Source: Labilithrix luteola
Lineage (GTDB): Bacteria > Myxococcota_A > Polyangia > Polyangiales > Polyangiaceae
NCBI RefSeq assembly: GCF_001263205.1
Contig: NZ_CP012333.1
Coordinates: forward strand, 3,224,001 to 3,288,000
DNA length: 64,000 bases
Direction of reading: 5' to 3'
The notes beneath the pieces were generated by a model, which was not told the origin of the DNA, did no database searches, and saw only the letters and a program-made list of their open reading frames with translations. Numbering within the stretch: position 1 is the stretch's first letter; the number at the start of each line of letters is the position of its first letter. Shown in pieces: positions 1 through 8,384 of this stretch. Made by a program: the position numbers and the translations under genes.

Positions 1-435
1 CACCGGCACGTTCTCGAGCTTGAACTTGCCGGAGGTGTCGGTGGCCGTGATCGCGATCGGCTTTCCGGAGACCTGCGCATCGCAGCGGTCGCAGGTGTTC
101 GCCCCGTCGGCGAACGGGGTCAGATCCGCGTTCGGCACATAAACCGTCGCGTTGTAGATGGGCACCTTCCCGGCGGGATCGAACACGGTTCCGCTGACCG
201 ACGTCGTCCCTCCGTTCTCACACGTCGTCTGCTGGCACTCGAAGCCGACGCAGTCGATCTTTCCCCCACCGTCGGGCGGGCACACGAGGCCCGCGCACTC
301 CCTGCCGTTCGTCCCGGGGTCCTTGTTTCCACCGGGAAACTCGCTCGACGACTCATCGCTCCCACAGCCGGGGCTCGTGCTCGCGATCACGACGAAACAG
401 GTGGTGGTCAGCGCGCCGAGGAGGAGTCTTCGCAT
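1..435 (-). CDS. Lipoprotein with carboxypeptidase-regulatory-like domain (3' end outside the window)
   Basis: The first 145 codons are visible; the gene runs off the left edge. The N-terminus has Arg residues, a hydrophobic stretch and a Ser-Pro-Gly-Cys lipobox at about residue 25, so the product should be lipid-anchored in the envelope. After a Gly/Ser linker come clustered cysteines (CAGLVCPP, CVGFEC, CENGG), then a segment reading SGTVFDPAGKVPIYNATVYV that matches the start of carboxypeptidase regulatory-like beta-sandwich domains. ATG 435 is preferred because AAAGG lies 9 nt upstream; an in-frame ATG at 456 lacks a ribosome site. Surface adhesion or structure is only a guess. Confidence 0.75.
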   Translation of the reverse strand, partial: MRRLLLGALTTTCFVVIASTSPGCGSDESSSEFPGGNKDPGTNGRECAGLVCPPDGGGKIDCVGFECQQTTCENGGTTSVSGTVFDPAGKVPIYNATVYVPNADLTPFADGANTCDRCDAQVSGKPIAITATDTSGKFKLENVPV

Positions 436-485
436 GCGGGAGAGCCTTTCGTTCATAAGCAGGAAGGAGTGTGTGATCACGACGC

Positions 486-523
486 GTCGAGACCGCGGCA
501 TCCGCAAATGCAGCGGTCTCGAC
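486..523 (-). terminator. Long hairpin downstream of the Cys-rich lipoprotein gene
   Basis: Perfect 11-bp arms (486-496 and 513-523, GTCGAGACCGC and its complement) enclose a loop that itself holds a 4-bp stem (498-501 with 508-511). It lies 17 nt past the stop codon of the gene ending at 540. There is no U tract, so it may stabilise or end the transcript rather than act as a classical intrinsic terminator. Confidence 0.55.
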
Positions 524-539
524 CTCGCGCGCTAGGCGA

Positions 540-2117
540 TCACGGGAAGTGGCAGGTGCCGTTGGTGCAAGGCACGCCGCTGCAGCAGTCACCGTTCGCC
601 GTGCACTTCTGACCGTAGAGTGCGCAGTTTCCACCGCCGGTGCCGCTGTCCGGGGGCGGCGTGATCACGCCACCGTCCGTGCCCGGAGGCGCCGCGTCGC
701 TGACGCCGCCGTCCGGAAGCGTGGTTCCGCCGCAGATGCCCGTCGAAGCACCCGGCGGGATCGCGCAAGGCAGGCCCGTACAGCAGTCCGCGGTCGTGGT
801 GCAGGTCGTGCCCTGCTGGCGGCACTGGCCCGGTGTTCCGCAGACGAAGGCGGGACTCCCGCCGTTCGGGTTGGGAACGCACGGGTTACCGCAGCAGTCG
901 GCGCTCGACGCGCAGGCGGTTCCTGCGGGCGGAGGGCCGCCTGTGCAGTCGAGGTTGCTGTCGATCGTGCATCGCGGAATTCCGTTCGAGTCGATCTGAC
1001 ACGTCGGCTTCTGGTTGGCGTTGCCGGCGCAGCAGTCAATCTTGGTGCTGCAGGACATCGCGCCACCCGTCGTTTGCTTTCCGGGCTTGCAGAGCGCGCC
1101 GGCCGGGCTGCAGACGGTCATGACGTAGTTGCAGACGCCGAACGTCTGGCCGGGCTGCTTCTGGCACTGCACGTCGGTCGACTGGCCGCCGCTGCTTGTC
1201 TTGATCGATCCGGGCTCGCCCTTCACGCCGCAGCAATCGCTGGTGGTCTCGCAGAGGTCGCCAATCATGTGGCAGCCGGACTCGGGCTGACACACGCCCA
1301 GGCCCGAAACCGGATCCGGCGCGCAGGAGCGACTGCAACAGCTCGCGCCCGTGCAAGTGCCGTTCGGCGAGCAGAGTTCTCCCGCCGGTAGACACGTGCC
1401 GCCGACGGTGCCTCCGCCGAGGCTCTTGCAGACACCGACGGTTGCTCCGGCGGCCTTGCTGCAAAGCCCCGCGCAACACTGCTGGTCCGTCGAGCAGATG
1501 TCACCGACGACGGTGCAGAACGAGGGATTGGCGCAAATGCCGTTGTTGCACCAGCTCGACGCGCAGTCGGTGTTCGTGGTGCAGGGGTTTCCCGTCGTCG
1601 GCTTGCCACCAGGGCTGAGCGACTTGCAGACGCCGCCGCCTTTGCCGTCCGGCGCGCAGTTCTGGCTGCAACAATCGGTGTTCGCCGCGCACGAGAGACC
1701 GTCCGCCTCGCAGACGAGGGAGCTGCAGGTGCCGCCGGTACAGGTGCCGGTGCAGCACTCGTTGCCGGCCGCGCACGTCGCGCCCGGCAGCTTGCAGAGC
1801 GTGTTGGGGTCCTGACACGATTTGCTCGTGTCGTCGCAGTTCGCCGAACAGCACTCGGTGCTCGACGTGCAGTCCCCGCCCTTCGGCTTGCATTGGAGGT
1901 TCGCGTCGGGATCGCGACCACCATCCGTGATGGTGTCGATGAACCCGTCGTTGGACGCGCCGTCGCCGACCCCGGTGTCGTCTTGTCCTTGGGTCTGACT
2001 CGAGTCGCCACCGTCGGCGGCGTCGTCGGTCGTCGAATCGCTACCGCACCCGACGAACACCGCCGTCGTCAGAGCGAACGTCATGCAAGCGCCAAGAGCC
2101 CAGGGAAGCCTCCGCAT
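540..2117 (-). CDS. Secreted lipoprotein built of about eleven Cys-rich knot-like repeats
   Basis: This 525-residue protein starts at ATG 2117, with GAGGAGGAG 5-6 nt upstream; a longer in-frame start at 2165 lacks a signal. A signal peptide ends at the lipobox FVGC, followed by an Asp/Gly/Ser-rich linker. The rest is about eleven copies of a motif of the form CxxxGxxCxxxxxCCxxxC, for example CKLPGATCAAGNECCTGTC. The paired CC and regular spacing suggest small disulfide-bonded units exported to the oxidising envelope. Such lipoproteins are common in myxobacteria but have no established function. No enzyme domain is visible. Confidence 0.85.
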   Translation of the reverse strand: MRRLPWALGACMTFALTTAVFVGCGSDSTTDDAADGGDSSQTQGQDDTGVGDGASNDGFIDTITDGGRDPDANLQCKPKGGDCTSSTECCSANCDDTSKSCQDPNTLCKLPGATCAAGNECCTGTCTGGTCSSLVCEADGLSCAANTDCCSQNCAPDGKGGGVCKSLSPGGKPTTGNPCTTNTDCASSWCNNGICANPSFCTVVGDICSTDQQCCAGLCSKAAGATVGVCKSLGGGTVGGTCLPAGELCSPNGTCTGASCCSRSCAPDPVSGLGVCQPESGCHMIGDLCETTSDCCGVKGEPGSIKTSSGGQSTDVQCQKQPGQTFGVCNYVMTVCSPAGALCKPGKQTTGGAMSCSTKIDCCAGNANQKPTCQIDSNGIPRCTIDSNLDCTGGPPPAGTACASSADCCGNPCVPNPNGGSPAFVCGTPGQCRQQGTTCTTTADCCTGLPCAIPPGASTGICGGTTLPDGGVSDAAPPGTDGGVITPPPDSGTGGGNCALYGQKCTANGDCCSGVPCTNGTCHFP

Positions 2118-2362
2118 TCGTCTCCTCCTCGATGCGTCCGATTTCCAGCTCGGTCGCGGTCGCACGTCGCCAGCTCCTTCGAGACCAGCTCGGTGTCATC
2201 CATCAGAAGAAGAGCCCAGCGCTGGCCTTCGCGAAATGGTCCACGTCCCGACCGCCACTGGCAATCGGCCCGACCGGCCTCCATACACCGCATCTCTCGA
2301 TCAAGGACGCGGACCGCGCGGGTGTCCACATCGATTGGTCACCGCAGTGACCTGCCGCGGCG

Positions 2363-3235
2363 TCAGTTGAGCACGGTTTTCGACGCCGACTTCGCGCGAC
2401 CGAGGGCGGCGAGGCGCTCTTCGATCTGAGGAACGTCGGGCGCGAGCGGCTCGAGTTCGAGGACGCGCGCGAGATCGTGAGCGGCAAGCTCGGAGGCGCC
2501 GAGGCGCAGGCTCACGCCGGCGCGTTCGCGGAGCATGCGCGCGTCGTCGGGAAGGAGCGTGACCATTCGATCGATGGTCACGAACGCGCGACCGTGATCG
2601 CCGCGCGTCGCCCAGATCGCTTTGAGGTTCGTGAGCAAGCGCACGAGCGTGGCGCGCGACGTCGCGGGCGCGAAGAGGGAGGCGTGCAACTCGGCCTTCT
2701 CGCCGAGCGCGCGGCGCAGCAGCGTGAGGGCATCGCTTTCGTCGACGAGGCGACCGCTCTCGAAGGGATCGACGAAGATCGGAGGCAGGTCGCTTCCATT
2801 GTTCGCATCGATGCGCACGAGGAAGTGGCCCGGGAAACCAACGCCGCTCGCCATCACACCGGCGCGGCGCGCGAGCGCGCACCAAACGATCGACAACGTG
2901 ATGGGGATGCCGAGCCGGCGCTCGAGGACGTCGGGCAAGAGGCTGTTTTTGGGATCGTAGTAGTCGTCGCCGTTGCCGCGGAAGCCGAGCTCGAGAAAGC
3001 GTGCGCTCACCGCTTCGGCCTGGGACAGCGGCGACTGCTCGTCGAGGTGCAGGGCCAGGAGCGGGGCCGCCATCTCGTCGAGGTGCGCGAGGACGGCGCG
3101 GACGTCGAGCGTGGGGTAGACGTCCTTCGCCACGAGCGCGGCCCCGAGGGCAATGTCGATGGCGTCGTCGGCCAACCGGGCGAGTTGCTCGAACGTGGGC
3201 AGGCGCTCCTGGGACCCTTCGCGCAGCGTCGTCAT
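2363..3235 (-). CDS. sirB1: SirB1-family transglutaminase-like protein with TPR tail
   Basis: The 290-residue protein matches the SirB1/YchA family (transglutaminase-like fold plus tetratricopeptide repeats). Landmarks are the segment GIPITLSIVWCALARRAGV around residues 115-135, holding the usual family Cys region, and GFPGHFLV just after it, carrying the conserved His. The C-terminal 100 residues are Ala/Leu/Arg-rich and read as TPR helices. No signal peptide is seen, so it should be cytoplasmic. The biochemical role of the family is poorly known. It is divergent from the deoxyhypusine-synthase-like gene, with only 63 nt between the start codons. Confidence 0.85.
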   Translation of the reverse strand: MTTLREGSQERLPTFEQLARLADDAIDIALGAALVAKDVYPTLDVRAVLAHLDEMAAPLLALHLDEQSPLSQAEAVSARFLELGFRGNGDDYYDPKNSLLPDVLERRLGIPITLSIVWCALARRAGVMASGVGFPGHFLVRIDANNGSDLPPIFVDPFESGRLVDESDALTLLRRALGEKAELHASLFAPATSRATLVRLLTNLKAIWATRGDHGRAFVTIDRMVTLLPDDARMLRERAGVSLRLGASELAAHDLARVLELEPLAPDVPQIEERLAALGRAKSASKTVLN

Positions 3236-3298
3236 GACGAGGGGATGCTAGGAACGCTTGACGCGGCGTGAAAGCCCAAAGAAAAGTCGTGCACTTTC

Positions 3299-4531
3299 AT
3301 GGCAAGCACGTCCAAGCAGACCCTCCGCAAGGGCTTCGACCGCGCCCGCAACGTTCATCCCGTCGGCATCACTGGCAAAGAACGCCCCGTCGACGTGATC
3401 GAAAACATGTTCCCGGCCTATGTGGGCCGCCAGGAACGCACCGCGTTCGAGCTCATGCGTCGCAGCTCGCAGGACGACTGTTGCACCTTCGTCACGATGT
3501 CCGGCGCGATGACCCCCGCCGGTCTCCACCAGTCGTGCCTCATCCCGCTGATCGAGCGCGGTCTCGTCGACTGCCTCACCACGACCGGCGCGAACCTCTA
3601 TCACGACGCGCACCGCATCATCGGTCACCGCATCCGCGAGATCGATCCGAACGCGGGTGACCTCCAGTACCGCCTCGCGCGCATCATCCGCATCTACGAC
3701 CTCGGCTTCTGGGAGGAGACGCTCCTCCAGACGGACAAGCTGTTCAGCGCGATCCTGCTGAAGCCCGAGTTCCAGAAGAAGATGACGACGACCGAGCTGC
3801 ACTGGCTGCTCGGCAAGAACGTCGCGGAGATCGAGAAGGCGCTCGGCATCGAGAGCCCGTCGCTCTTGTCGACTTGCTACAAGTACGGCGTTCCGATCTT
3901 CGTCGGCGCGGTGCAGGACGGCTCGATCTTCCTGAACATCGTGAAGCTGAAGCGCCTCTACGGGGACGCATTCAAGCTCGAGATCGACGTCAACGACGAC
4001 GTCTTCGAGATGGGCGCCATGCAGCACCACTGCTTCGGCACCCTGAAGAAGAAGATGGCGATCTGGATCCTCGGCGGCGGCGTTCCGAAGAACTACACGC
4101 TGCAGGGCGAGCCTCTCCTCGATCAGATCCTCGGTGTTCCGACGCACGGCTTCGACTTCGACGTGCAGTTCTGCGTCGACCCCGTCGACAACGGCGCGCT
4201 GTCGTCGTGCCCGGCCGGCGAAGGCCACACCTGGGGCAAGGTCTCGGCGGAGAGCGTGCAGTACGGTTCGATGTACGTGCACACGGACGTCACGGCCGTC
4301 TTCCCCTGGCTCACGTACGCGCTCCTCTCGGACGCCCGCATCCACAAGAAGCCGCGCCGCCTCTACGACAACCGCATCGACGCAGTGAAGACCCTTCAGC
4401 GCGAGGTCGACAAGAGGAAGAAGAAGCTCCTCACGACCGTGGAGTTCGACATCCCGAAGAAGGCGCCCAAGGCGGCGAAGAAGGCCGGCGGCGCGAAGGC
4501 CAAGGCGAAGAAGAAGACCGCCGCGCGCTGA
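3299..4531 (+). CDS. Deoxyhypusine synthase family protein
   Basis: The 410-residue protein belongs to the NAD-dependent deoxyhypusine synthase family. It has the N-terminal block VTMSGAMTPAGLHQSCL, a block ILGGGVPKNY aligned with the human ILGGGVVKHH region, and WGK at Lys314, which corresponds to the Lys that carries the butylimine intermediate. The catalytic residues therefore look kept. Bacteria lack eIF5A, so the substrate is unknown. Some bacterial homologues are homospermidine synthases, so polyamine transfer is a reasonable guess. The last 25 residues are a Lys/Ala tail that could bind nucleic acid. The ribosome site is weak (AAAGAAAAG region). Confidence 0.9.
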   Translation: MASTSKQTLRKGFDRARNVHPVGITGKERPVDVIENMFPAYVGRQERTAFELMRRSSQDDCCTFVTMSGAMTPAGLHQSCLIPLIERGLVDCLTTTGANLYHDAHRIIGHRIREIDPNAGDLQYRLARIIRIYDLGFWEETLLQTDKLFSAILLKPEFQKKMTTTELHWLLGKNVAEIEKALGIESPSLLSTCYKYGVPIFVGAVQDGSIFLNIVKLKRLYGDAFKLEIDVNDDVFEMGAMQHHCFGTLKKKMAIWILGGGVPKNYTLQGEPLLDQILGVPTHGFDFDVQFCVDPVDNGALSSCPAGEGHTWGKVSAESVQYGSMYVHTDVTAVFPWLTYALLSDARIHKKPRRLYDNRIDAVKTLQREVDKRKKKLLTTVEFDIPKKAPKAAKKAGGAKAKAKKKTAAR

Positions 4532-4556
4532 CACGCGGAAGGCCCATCACGTCATG

Positions 4557-4589
4557 ACGCGCTTCGCCTGAGGATCGGGCGAGGCGCGT
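4557..4589 (+). terminator. Terminator-like hairpin after the DHS-like gene
   Basis: Twelve-bp arms 4557-4568 and 4578-4589 pair with a single G-T wobble around a 9-nt loop, 26 nt after the stop codon. It lies between convergent genes, so it could serve both strands. The following sequence is not a clear T run. Confidence 0.5.
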
Positions 4590-4635
4590 TGGCCGTTTGC
4601 GGCACTTCGATAAGTGCGTTCTCGAAGCTCGAAGC

Positions 4636-5043
4636 TCAGAGCGCCGAGAGCATGTCGAACATGGCGAGCACGTCGGCGGGAGCCGCGAACTCGAACTGCA
4701 CGCCGGCACGTGCGACGAGACGCCCTCGCCCGCCCGCCTCCGGCGCGTCGATCCATTGAGGAGGCTGCGCCCAGGCGACGACGGCCATGACGACGAGCGG
4801 GTCCCACAAGGTCGGCGTGGCAAACGAGATCGTCAGGTGTTCCCCGGCTAGGAGAGCCTCCTCGGTCTCGAGACCCGCCCCCGCGAGGCTCACATCGATG
4901 ACGAGCCCGCGGCTCGACGCGCCCGAGCGCTGTCCGACGAGGTCGACCGGGAGGCGAACCGAACGGCGCTCGTGTGCGCGAAAATGAGACAAATGCGAAA
5001 GATGAGAACTGTGTGAATGGCCAGCGCCAGCGCGGCCGTTCAT
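4636..5043 (-). CDS. PilZ-domain protein
   Basis: This 135-residue protein is essentially one PilZ domain after a His/Ser-rich leader. Both c-di-GMP signature parts are present: RRSVR near residue 26 (RxxxR) and DVSLAG near residue 50 (DxSxxG). It is therefore likely to bind c-di-GMP, probably acting as an adaptor in motility or envelope regulation. It is divergent from another PilZ-type gene (5232 onward); the two share a 188-nt intergenic region. Two ATG codons near the start make the exact N-terminus uncertain. Confidence 0.85.
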   Translation of the reverse strand: MNGRAGAGHSHSSHLSHLSHFRAHERRSVRLPVDLVGQRSGASSRGLVIDVSLAGAGLETEEALLAGEHLTISFATPTLWDPLVVMAVVAWAQPPQWIDAPEAGGRGRLVARAGVQFEFAAPADVLAMFDMLSAL

Positions 5044-5231
5044 GGCCCGACACCCACGGCGGAAAACGATAGCACGGAGGGCATTGCCCCCGGCCGGGGT
5101 TCCGGAACGGTCCGCGAAAAAACCCGCGCGTTGGCGTTTTTCAATCGGGCTCGGTTAGGATGGATGGTGCCAAGTCACGTCAGCGAGCGTGTGCGTGAGA
5201 CGTTCGTTTTTCTGGGCGGGCCGGAAAACCA

Positions 5232-7346
5232 ATGAGCCAGGATACGCGTAAGGACAAGCGCGCCAAGGTCGTCAGCCTCAACGTTCGCTACAAGAGCGCC
5301 ACGGTCGACGAGTTCATCGAGAACCACTCGCACGACGTCAGCAAAGGCGGAATCTTCGTCAAGACGCCGACGCCGTTCCCGCCTGGGACGCTTCTCAAGT
5401 TCGAGATCCGTCTGGCGGGCGACAAGAGCGTGCTCTCCGGCGTTGGTCGCGTCGTTTGGAAGCGTGAGCCCACGCAGGCCGCCGCCGACAAGCCCGCCGG
5501 CATGGGCGTGAAGTTCATCAAGATCGACGATGCCTCGCGCGCCGTCATTGACCGGCTCGTCTCGCAGAAAGCCGACGCCGGTAGCGCCTACACGTCCGAG
5601 CCCATGGCGCCCGAGGCCAACGAGCCGCCCGCACAGGCCTCGACGCTCCGCGGCATCGTCGCGGCGAAGCCCTCGGAAGCGCCGGCAGCGCCTGCACCTC
5701 CGGTGAACGTTCCCGCGCCGACGCCGGTTGCGAACAAAGTTCCTCTGCCGACGCCGGGGCCCGCAATCGCGAAGCCCGCGCCGGCTCCCGTCGCAGCGAA
5801 GCCCGCACCGGCAGCGGCACCGGCTCCCGTCGCAGCGAAGCCTGCACCGGCGCCCGCTCCCGTTCCCGGTCCCGCTCCTGTTCCTGGCCCCGCGACGGCG
5901 GCCTCGGCCACGTCCTCGGGCGCGGTTCGTGCGGCGCCTCCGGCACCTCCGACGCCCAAGCCGATCGGATCGCCTTCGGCAGGCGGCATCGCCGCTGCGC
6001 CGGCCGCGTCGAGCACCGGGAAAGTTCCGGCCGCGCGTCCCGCGCCCATCGCGAACAAGCCTTCCACGATGCTCGGGGTCGGCCCGGCGATGACGCCGCC
6101 GATCTCCGCGTCCGGCATTGCGGCGGCTCCGCCGGCCGCACCGCCCCCTGCCCCTGTGCCTCCGCCTTCGGAGCTCGGTGGGCCGCCCCGCCCGCCGCCC
6201 GTCGTCGCCCGCAAGGCGACGATGATGGGCATCGCTCCCCCCAGCGGGAGCGACGAAGCGCGCGCCGAGGCCGACCTCTCGTCGCTCTTCAACGAGGTTA
6301 CCGGTGGGTCGTCCGGGACGGGCCCCGCGGCCAAGCCGTTCACGCCCGCCGCCTCGACGCCCGCGGCCCCCGCCGCCGAGCCGATCCCCTCGGCGACGCT
6401 CGCATCCGCGAAGCCTGTCGAGAAGCAGGCCGCCGAGCCGATGTTCCCCAAGTTCGCGCCCGACGCGTCGAACGAACCCGTTCGCGATCCGACGGTGATG
6501 AAGCAGGCCGCCGAGCTCCTCGAAGAGGCGCTCAAGGAGGCCGGTGGCTCGCTCGACGAGATCGGGCAGAACCCGCTCTTCAAGGGCGGTGATCTCGCCA
6601 CATCGATCGGTGCGTCGTCCGGCGCCGAGCCGCTCACGATCGGCCAGTCGGGCAACACCGTCGTCATCGCGAAGAGCAATCCGCCCCCGCCGGTCACGCC
6701 GGCCGCGACCACGAAGTCCCCCTCGACGCCTCCGCGCGCGGGCTCGCAGCCCTCGCGTCAGGAGGTCACCGTTCGCCGCATGGCCGACGACCTCGTGCCG
6801 CCGAAAAAGAAGGGCGGCGCGGGCGTGGCCATCGCGGTGGTTCTGCTCCTCGGCCTCGGAGGCGGAGGCGCCTACGCGTGGCAGAGCGGCATGCTTGCGA
6901 AGTACACGGGTGACGGCGCTCCGCCTCCGCCGACGCCCAGCGCTTCGGTGAGCGCTTCCGCGAGCGCGGCGCCTCCGTCGAGCGCGAGCGCGAGCGCGGC
7001 TCTCGCGGCGGCGGCTCTCACCGATGGCGGCGCAGAAGCTGCGGACGCCACGGCCACGGCCACGGCCACGGGTGACGCGGGCTCTGTCGCGGCCGGCGAT
7101 GCGGGAGCGCACGCGGCGGATGCCGGCAAGGCAGCCACCTCGGAGACAGCGGCGACGGTCACGGCGGTGGTCGCGCCCGCACCTCGCCCGGCTCCGCGCC
7201 CGCGTCCGGCACCCAAGCCCGAATCCACGGGCGGCGACACTCCCTCGGAAGCGCCCGCGGAGAAGCCTGCCCCGGCCGAAAAGCCCGCTCCGGCCGAGAA
7301 ACCGGCTCCGGCCGAGAAGCCGGTCGCGCCCGAAACGACCGAGTGA
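5232..7346 (+). CDS. PilZ-like (TIGR02266-type) single-TM protein with long Pro/Ala linker
   Basis: The 704-residue protein begins with a roughly 110-residue domain resembling the Myxococcus paralogous PilZ-like family TIGR02266 (HDVSKGGIFVKT, GVGRVVWKRE, GMGVKFI). The DxSxxG half of the PilZ signature is kept, but no RxxxR precedes it, so nucleotide binding is doubtful. Residues 130-520 are a Pro/Ala/Lys linker with repeats. A transmembrane helix lies near residues 530-549 (VAIAVVLLLGLGGGGAYAW), and an Ala/Ser/Pro tail follows. The arrangement, cytoplasmic sensor then membrane then extended tail, resembles envelope-spanning scaffold proteins. The partner is unknown. Confidence 0.8.
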   Translation: MSQDTRKDKRAKVVSLNVRYKSATVDEFIENHSHDVSKGGIFVKTPTPFPPGTLLKFEIRLAGDKSVLSGVGRVVWKREPTQAAADKPAGMGVKFIKIDDASRAVIDRLVSQKADAGSAYTSEPMAPEANEPPAQASTLRGIVAAKPSEAPAAPAPPVNVPAPTPVANKVPLPTPGPAIAKPAPAPVAAKPAPAAAPAPVAAKPAPAPAPVPGPAPVPGPATAASATSSGAVRAAPPAPPTPKPIGSPSAGGIAAAPAASSTGKVPAARPAPIANKPSTMLGVGPAMTPPISASGIAAAPPAAPPPAPVPPPSELGGPPRPPPVVARKATMMGIAPPSGSDEARAEADLSSLFNEVTGGSSGTGPAAKPFTPAASTPAAPAAEPIPSATLASAKPVEKQAAEPMFPKFAPDASNEPVRDPTVMKQAAELLEEALKEAGGSLDEIGQNPLFKGGDLATSIGASSGAEPLTIGQSGNTVVIAKSNPPPPVTPAATTKSPSTPPRAGSQPSRQEVTVRRMADDLVPPKKKGGAGVAIAVVLLLGLGGGGAYAWQSGMLAKYTGDGAPPPPTPSASVSASASAAPPSSASASAALAAAALTDGGAEAADATATATATGDAGSVAAGDAGAHAADAGKAATSETAATVTAVVAPAPRPAPRPRPAPKPESTGGDTPSEAPAEKPAPAEKPAPAEKPAPAEKPVAPETTE
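7257..7328 (+). repeat. Four tandem 18-bp units coding for Ala-Glu-Lys-Pro-Ala-Pro
   Basis: Units at 7257-7274, 7275-7292, 7293-7310 and 7311-7328 encode AEKPAP three times, then AEKPVA. They differ mainly at third positions. They form the extreme C-terminus of the membrane protein ending at 7346. Copy number may vary between strains. Confidence 0.8.
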
Positions 7347-7353
7347 TCCCCGA

Positions 7354-8019
7354 CTAGCGACGGACGAGGAACGGGTTCTTCACCCGCTCCTCTCCGATCG
7401 TGGTCTCCGGCCCATGGCCGGGAACGACGATGGCGTCGTCGGGCAGCGTGAGGATCTTCTCGCGCAAAGAGCGCTGGATCTCGTCCTGATCTCCGCCCCA
7501 GAGATCCGTTCGCCCGATGCCACGCCGGAAGAGCGTGTCGCCCGAGAACACGTGCGTCTTGCCATCCGCCGACACCACGAAGGTGGTGCTCCCCGGCGTG
7601 TGCCCAGGCGTGTGCAAAATGCACATTTCACTCGAGCCAACGCGAATCGTCGCCCCGTCGACGAGCGATCCTTCCATGTCCGCCACCTCGGGCAGCGGGA
7701 TCCCGAGCATCGCCGCCTGGACCGGCAAGATGTCGTAGAGGAAGCGATCCGCCTCGTGGATACACGCCCGCGCTCCGCTCGAGCTCTGGATGCCCGCGGT
7801 GGCGCCGACATGATCGATGTGCGTGTGGGTATGAACGATCGCCTCGACCTTGGCGCCGAGCGAGGTGAGCCGTGCCTGGATGGCTTCGAGGTCCCCGCCG
7901 GGGTCCACCACGATCGTCCGTTTGCTCACCGGATCGTGGACGAGGGAACAGTTGCACCCCAGCGGGCCCGCAGGAAACGACTCGATGTGCATGTCCGTTG
8001 CCGGAGTTTCTAGCACCAC
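7354..8019 (-). CDS. Metallo-beta-lactamase-fold hydrolase (glyoxalase II-like)
   Basis: The 221-residue protein has the full metal site: HTHIDH at residues 65-70, a later His in HTPGHTPGS, Asp in FSGDTLF and His in VPGHG. This fits the compact bacterial glyoxalase II-like hydrolases that cleave thioesters with two zinc or iron ions. No signal peptide is seen, so it is cytoplasmic. GTG 8019 or 8016 follows a GGGAGGGG ribosome site; ATG 7992 is an alternative giving MHIESFPAGPLGCN. The stop codon is 7 nt from the convergent PilZ-like gene. Confidence 0.85.
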   Translation of the reverse strand: MVLETPATDMHIESFPAGPLGCNCSLVHDPVSKRTIVVDPGGDLEAIQARLTSLGAKVEAIVHTHTHIDHVGATAGIQSSSGARACIHEADRFLYDILPVQAAMLGIPLPEVADMEGSLVDGATIRVGSSEMCILHTPGHTPGSTTFVVSADGKTHVFSGDTLFRRGIGRTDLWGGDQDEIQRSLREKILTLPDDAIVVPGHGPETTIGEERVKNPFLVRR

Positions 8020-8032
8020 CCCCTCCCAGCCC

Positions 8033-8060
8033 TTGAAAAATGGGGTAGCTGAGGTAGTTT
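8033..8060 (+). promoter_or_regulatory. Candidate sigma-70 promoter of tRNA-Gln
   Basis: TTGAAA (8033-8038) and TAGTTT (8055-8060) with a 16-nt spacer lie 13 nt upstream of the tRNA 5' end. The position fits a stable-RNA promoter, but the -10 box matches the consensus at only three positions. Confidence 0.4.
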
Positions 8061-8073
8061 GCGGACTCGCTTT

Positions 8074-8144
8074 TCCGGCGTCGTCTAATGGCAGGACAGA
8101 GGATTTTGGATCCTCTTATCAAGGTTCGAATCCTTGCGTCGGAA
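8074..8144 (+). tRNA. tRNA-Gln (anticodon TTG)
   Basis: A full cloverleaf can be drawn. The acceptor stem TCCGGCG pairs with CGTCGGA (8137-8143), with one G-T pair. The D-arm spans 8083-8097. The anticodon stem GAGGA/TCCTC has loop TTTTGGA, placing TTG at 8106-8108. A 4-nt variable region is followed by T-arm CAAGG-TTCGAAT-CCTTG. The discriminator is A8144, followed by CCC, so CCA is apparently added after transcription. Confidence 0.95.
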
Positions 8145-8149
8145 CCCCT

Positions 8150-8170
8150 GTCTTGGGCTGGGCCCAAGAC
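8150..8170 (+). terminator. Hairpin just downstream of tRNA-Gln
   Basis: Perfect 9-bp arms GTCTTGGGC and GCCCAAGAC with a 3-nt loop begin 6 nt after the tRNA. No strong T run follows. It probably ends the tRNA transcript or marks its 3' processing region. The remaining intergenic DNA to 8384 shows no convincing gene. Confidence 0.6.
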
Positions 8171-8384
8171 CCATGCTCGGTCTTCTGCTTGACCGTGTAC
8201 TCGTCTACTCCGCCCGCACTCGAAGACTCGTGCGGCTTCGTCGACTCGTACCGGTCAAGGCGAATCCCTCCGCCGGAACCAACACTTACCGTCACACGGC
8301 GGCTCGCGGCGGAGCATTGGGGACGAGGTTCCGCCGCGGAAAGGCGCTCCGCGGGCACGTGCTCTACAGACTCCGGCGCTGTGA

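Noticed and set aside
540..2117. Regular Cys codon spacing that could be mistaken for a DNA repeat or CRISPR array
   Set aside because: The regularity is at protein level; the DNA units differ and there are no constant repeats with unique spacers.
3248..4534. Long minus-strand open frame of 428 codons opposite the deoxyhypusine-synthase-like gene
   Set aside because: It mirrors a clear enzyme on the other strand and has a Arg/Glu/Val-rich, low-aromatic composition typical of GC-bias shadows.
5175..7112. Minus-strand open frame of 645 codons opposite the PilZ-like protein
   Set aside because: Arg/Gly repeats without a fold or signal; explained by the Pro/Ala linker on the real strand.
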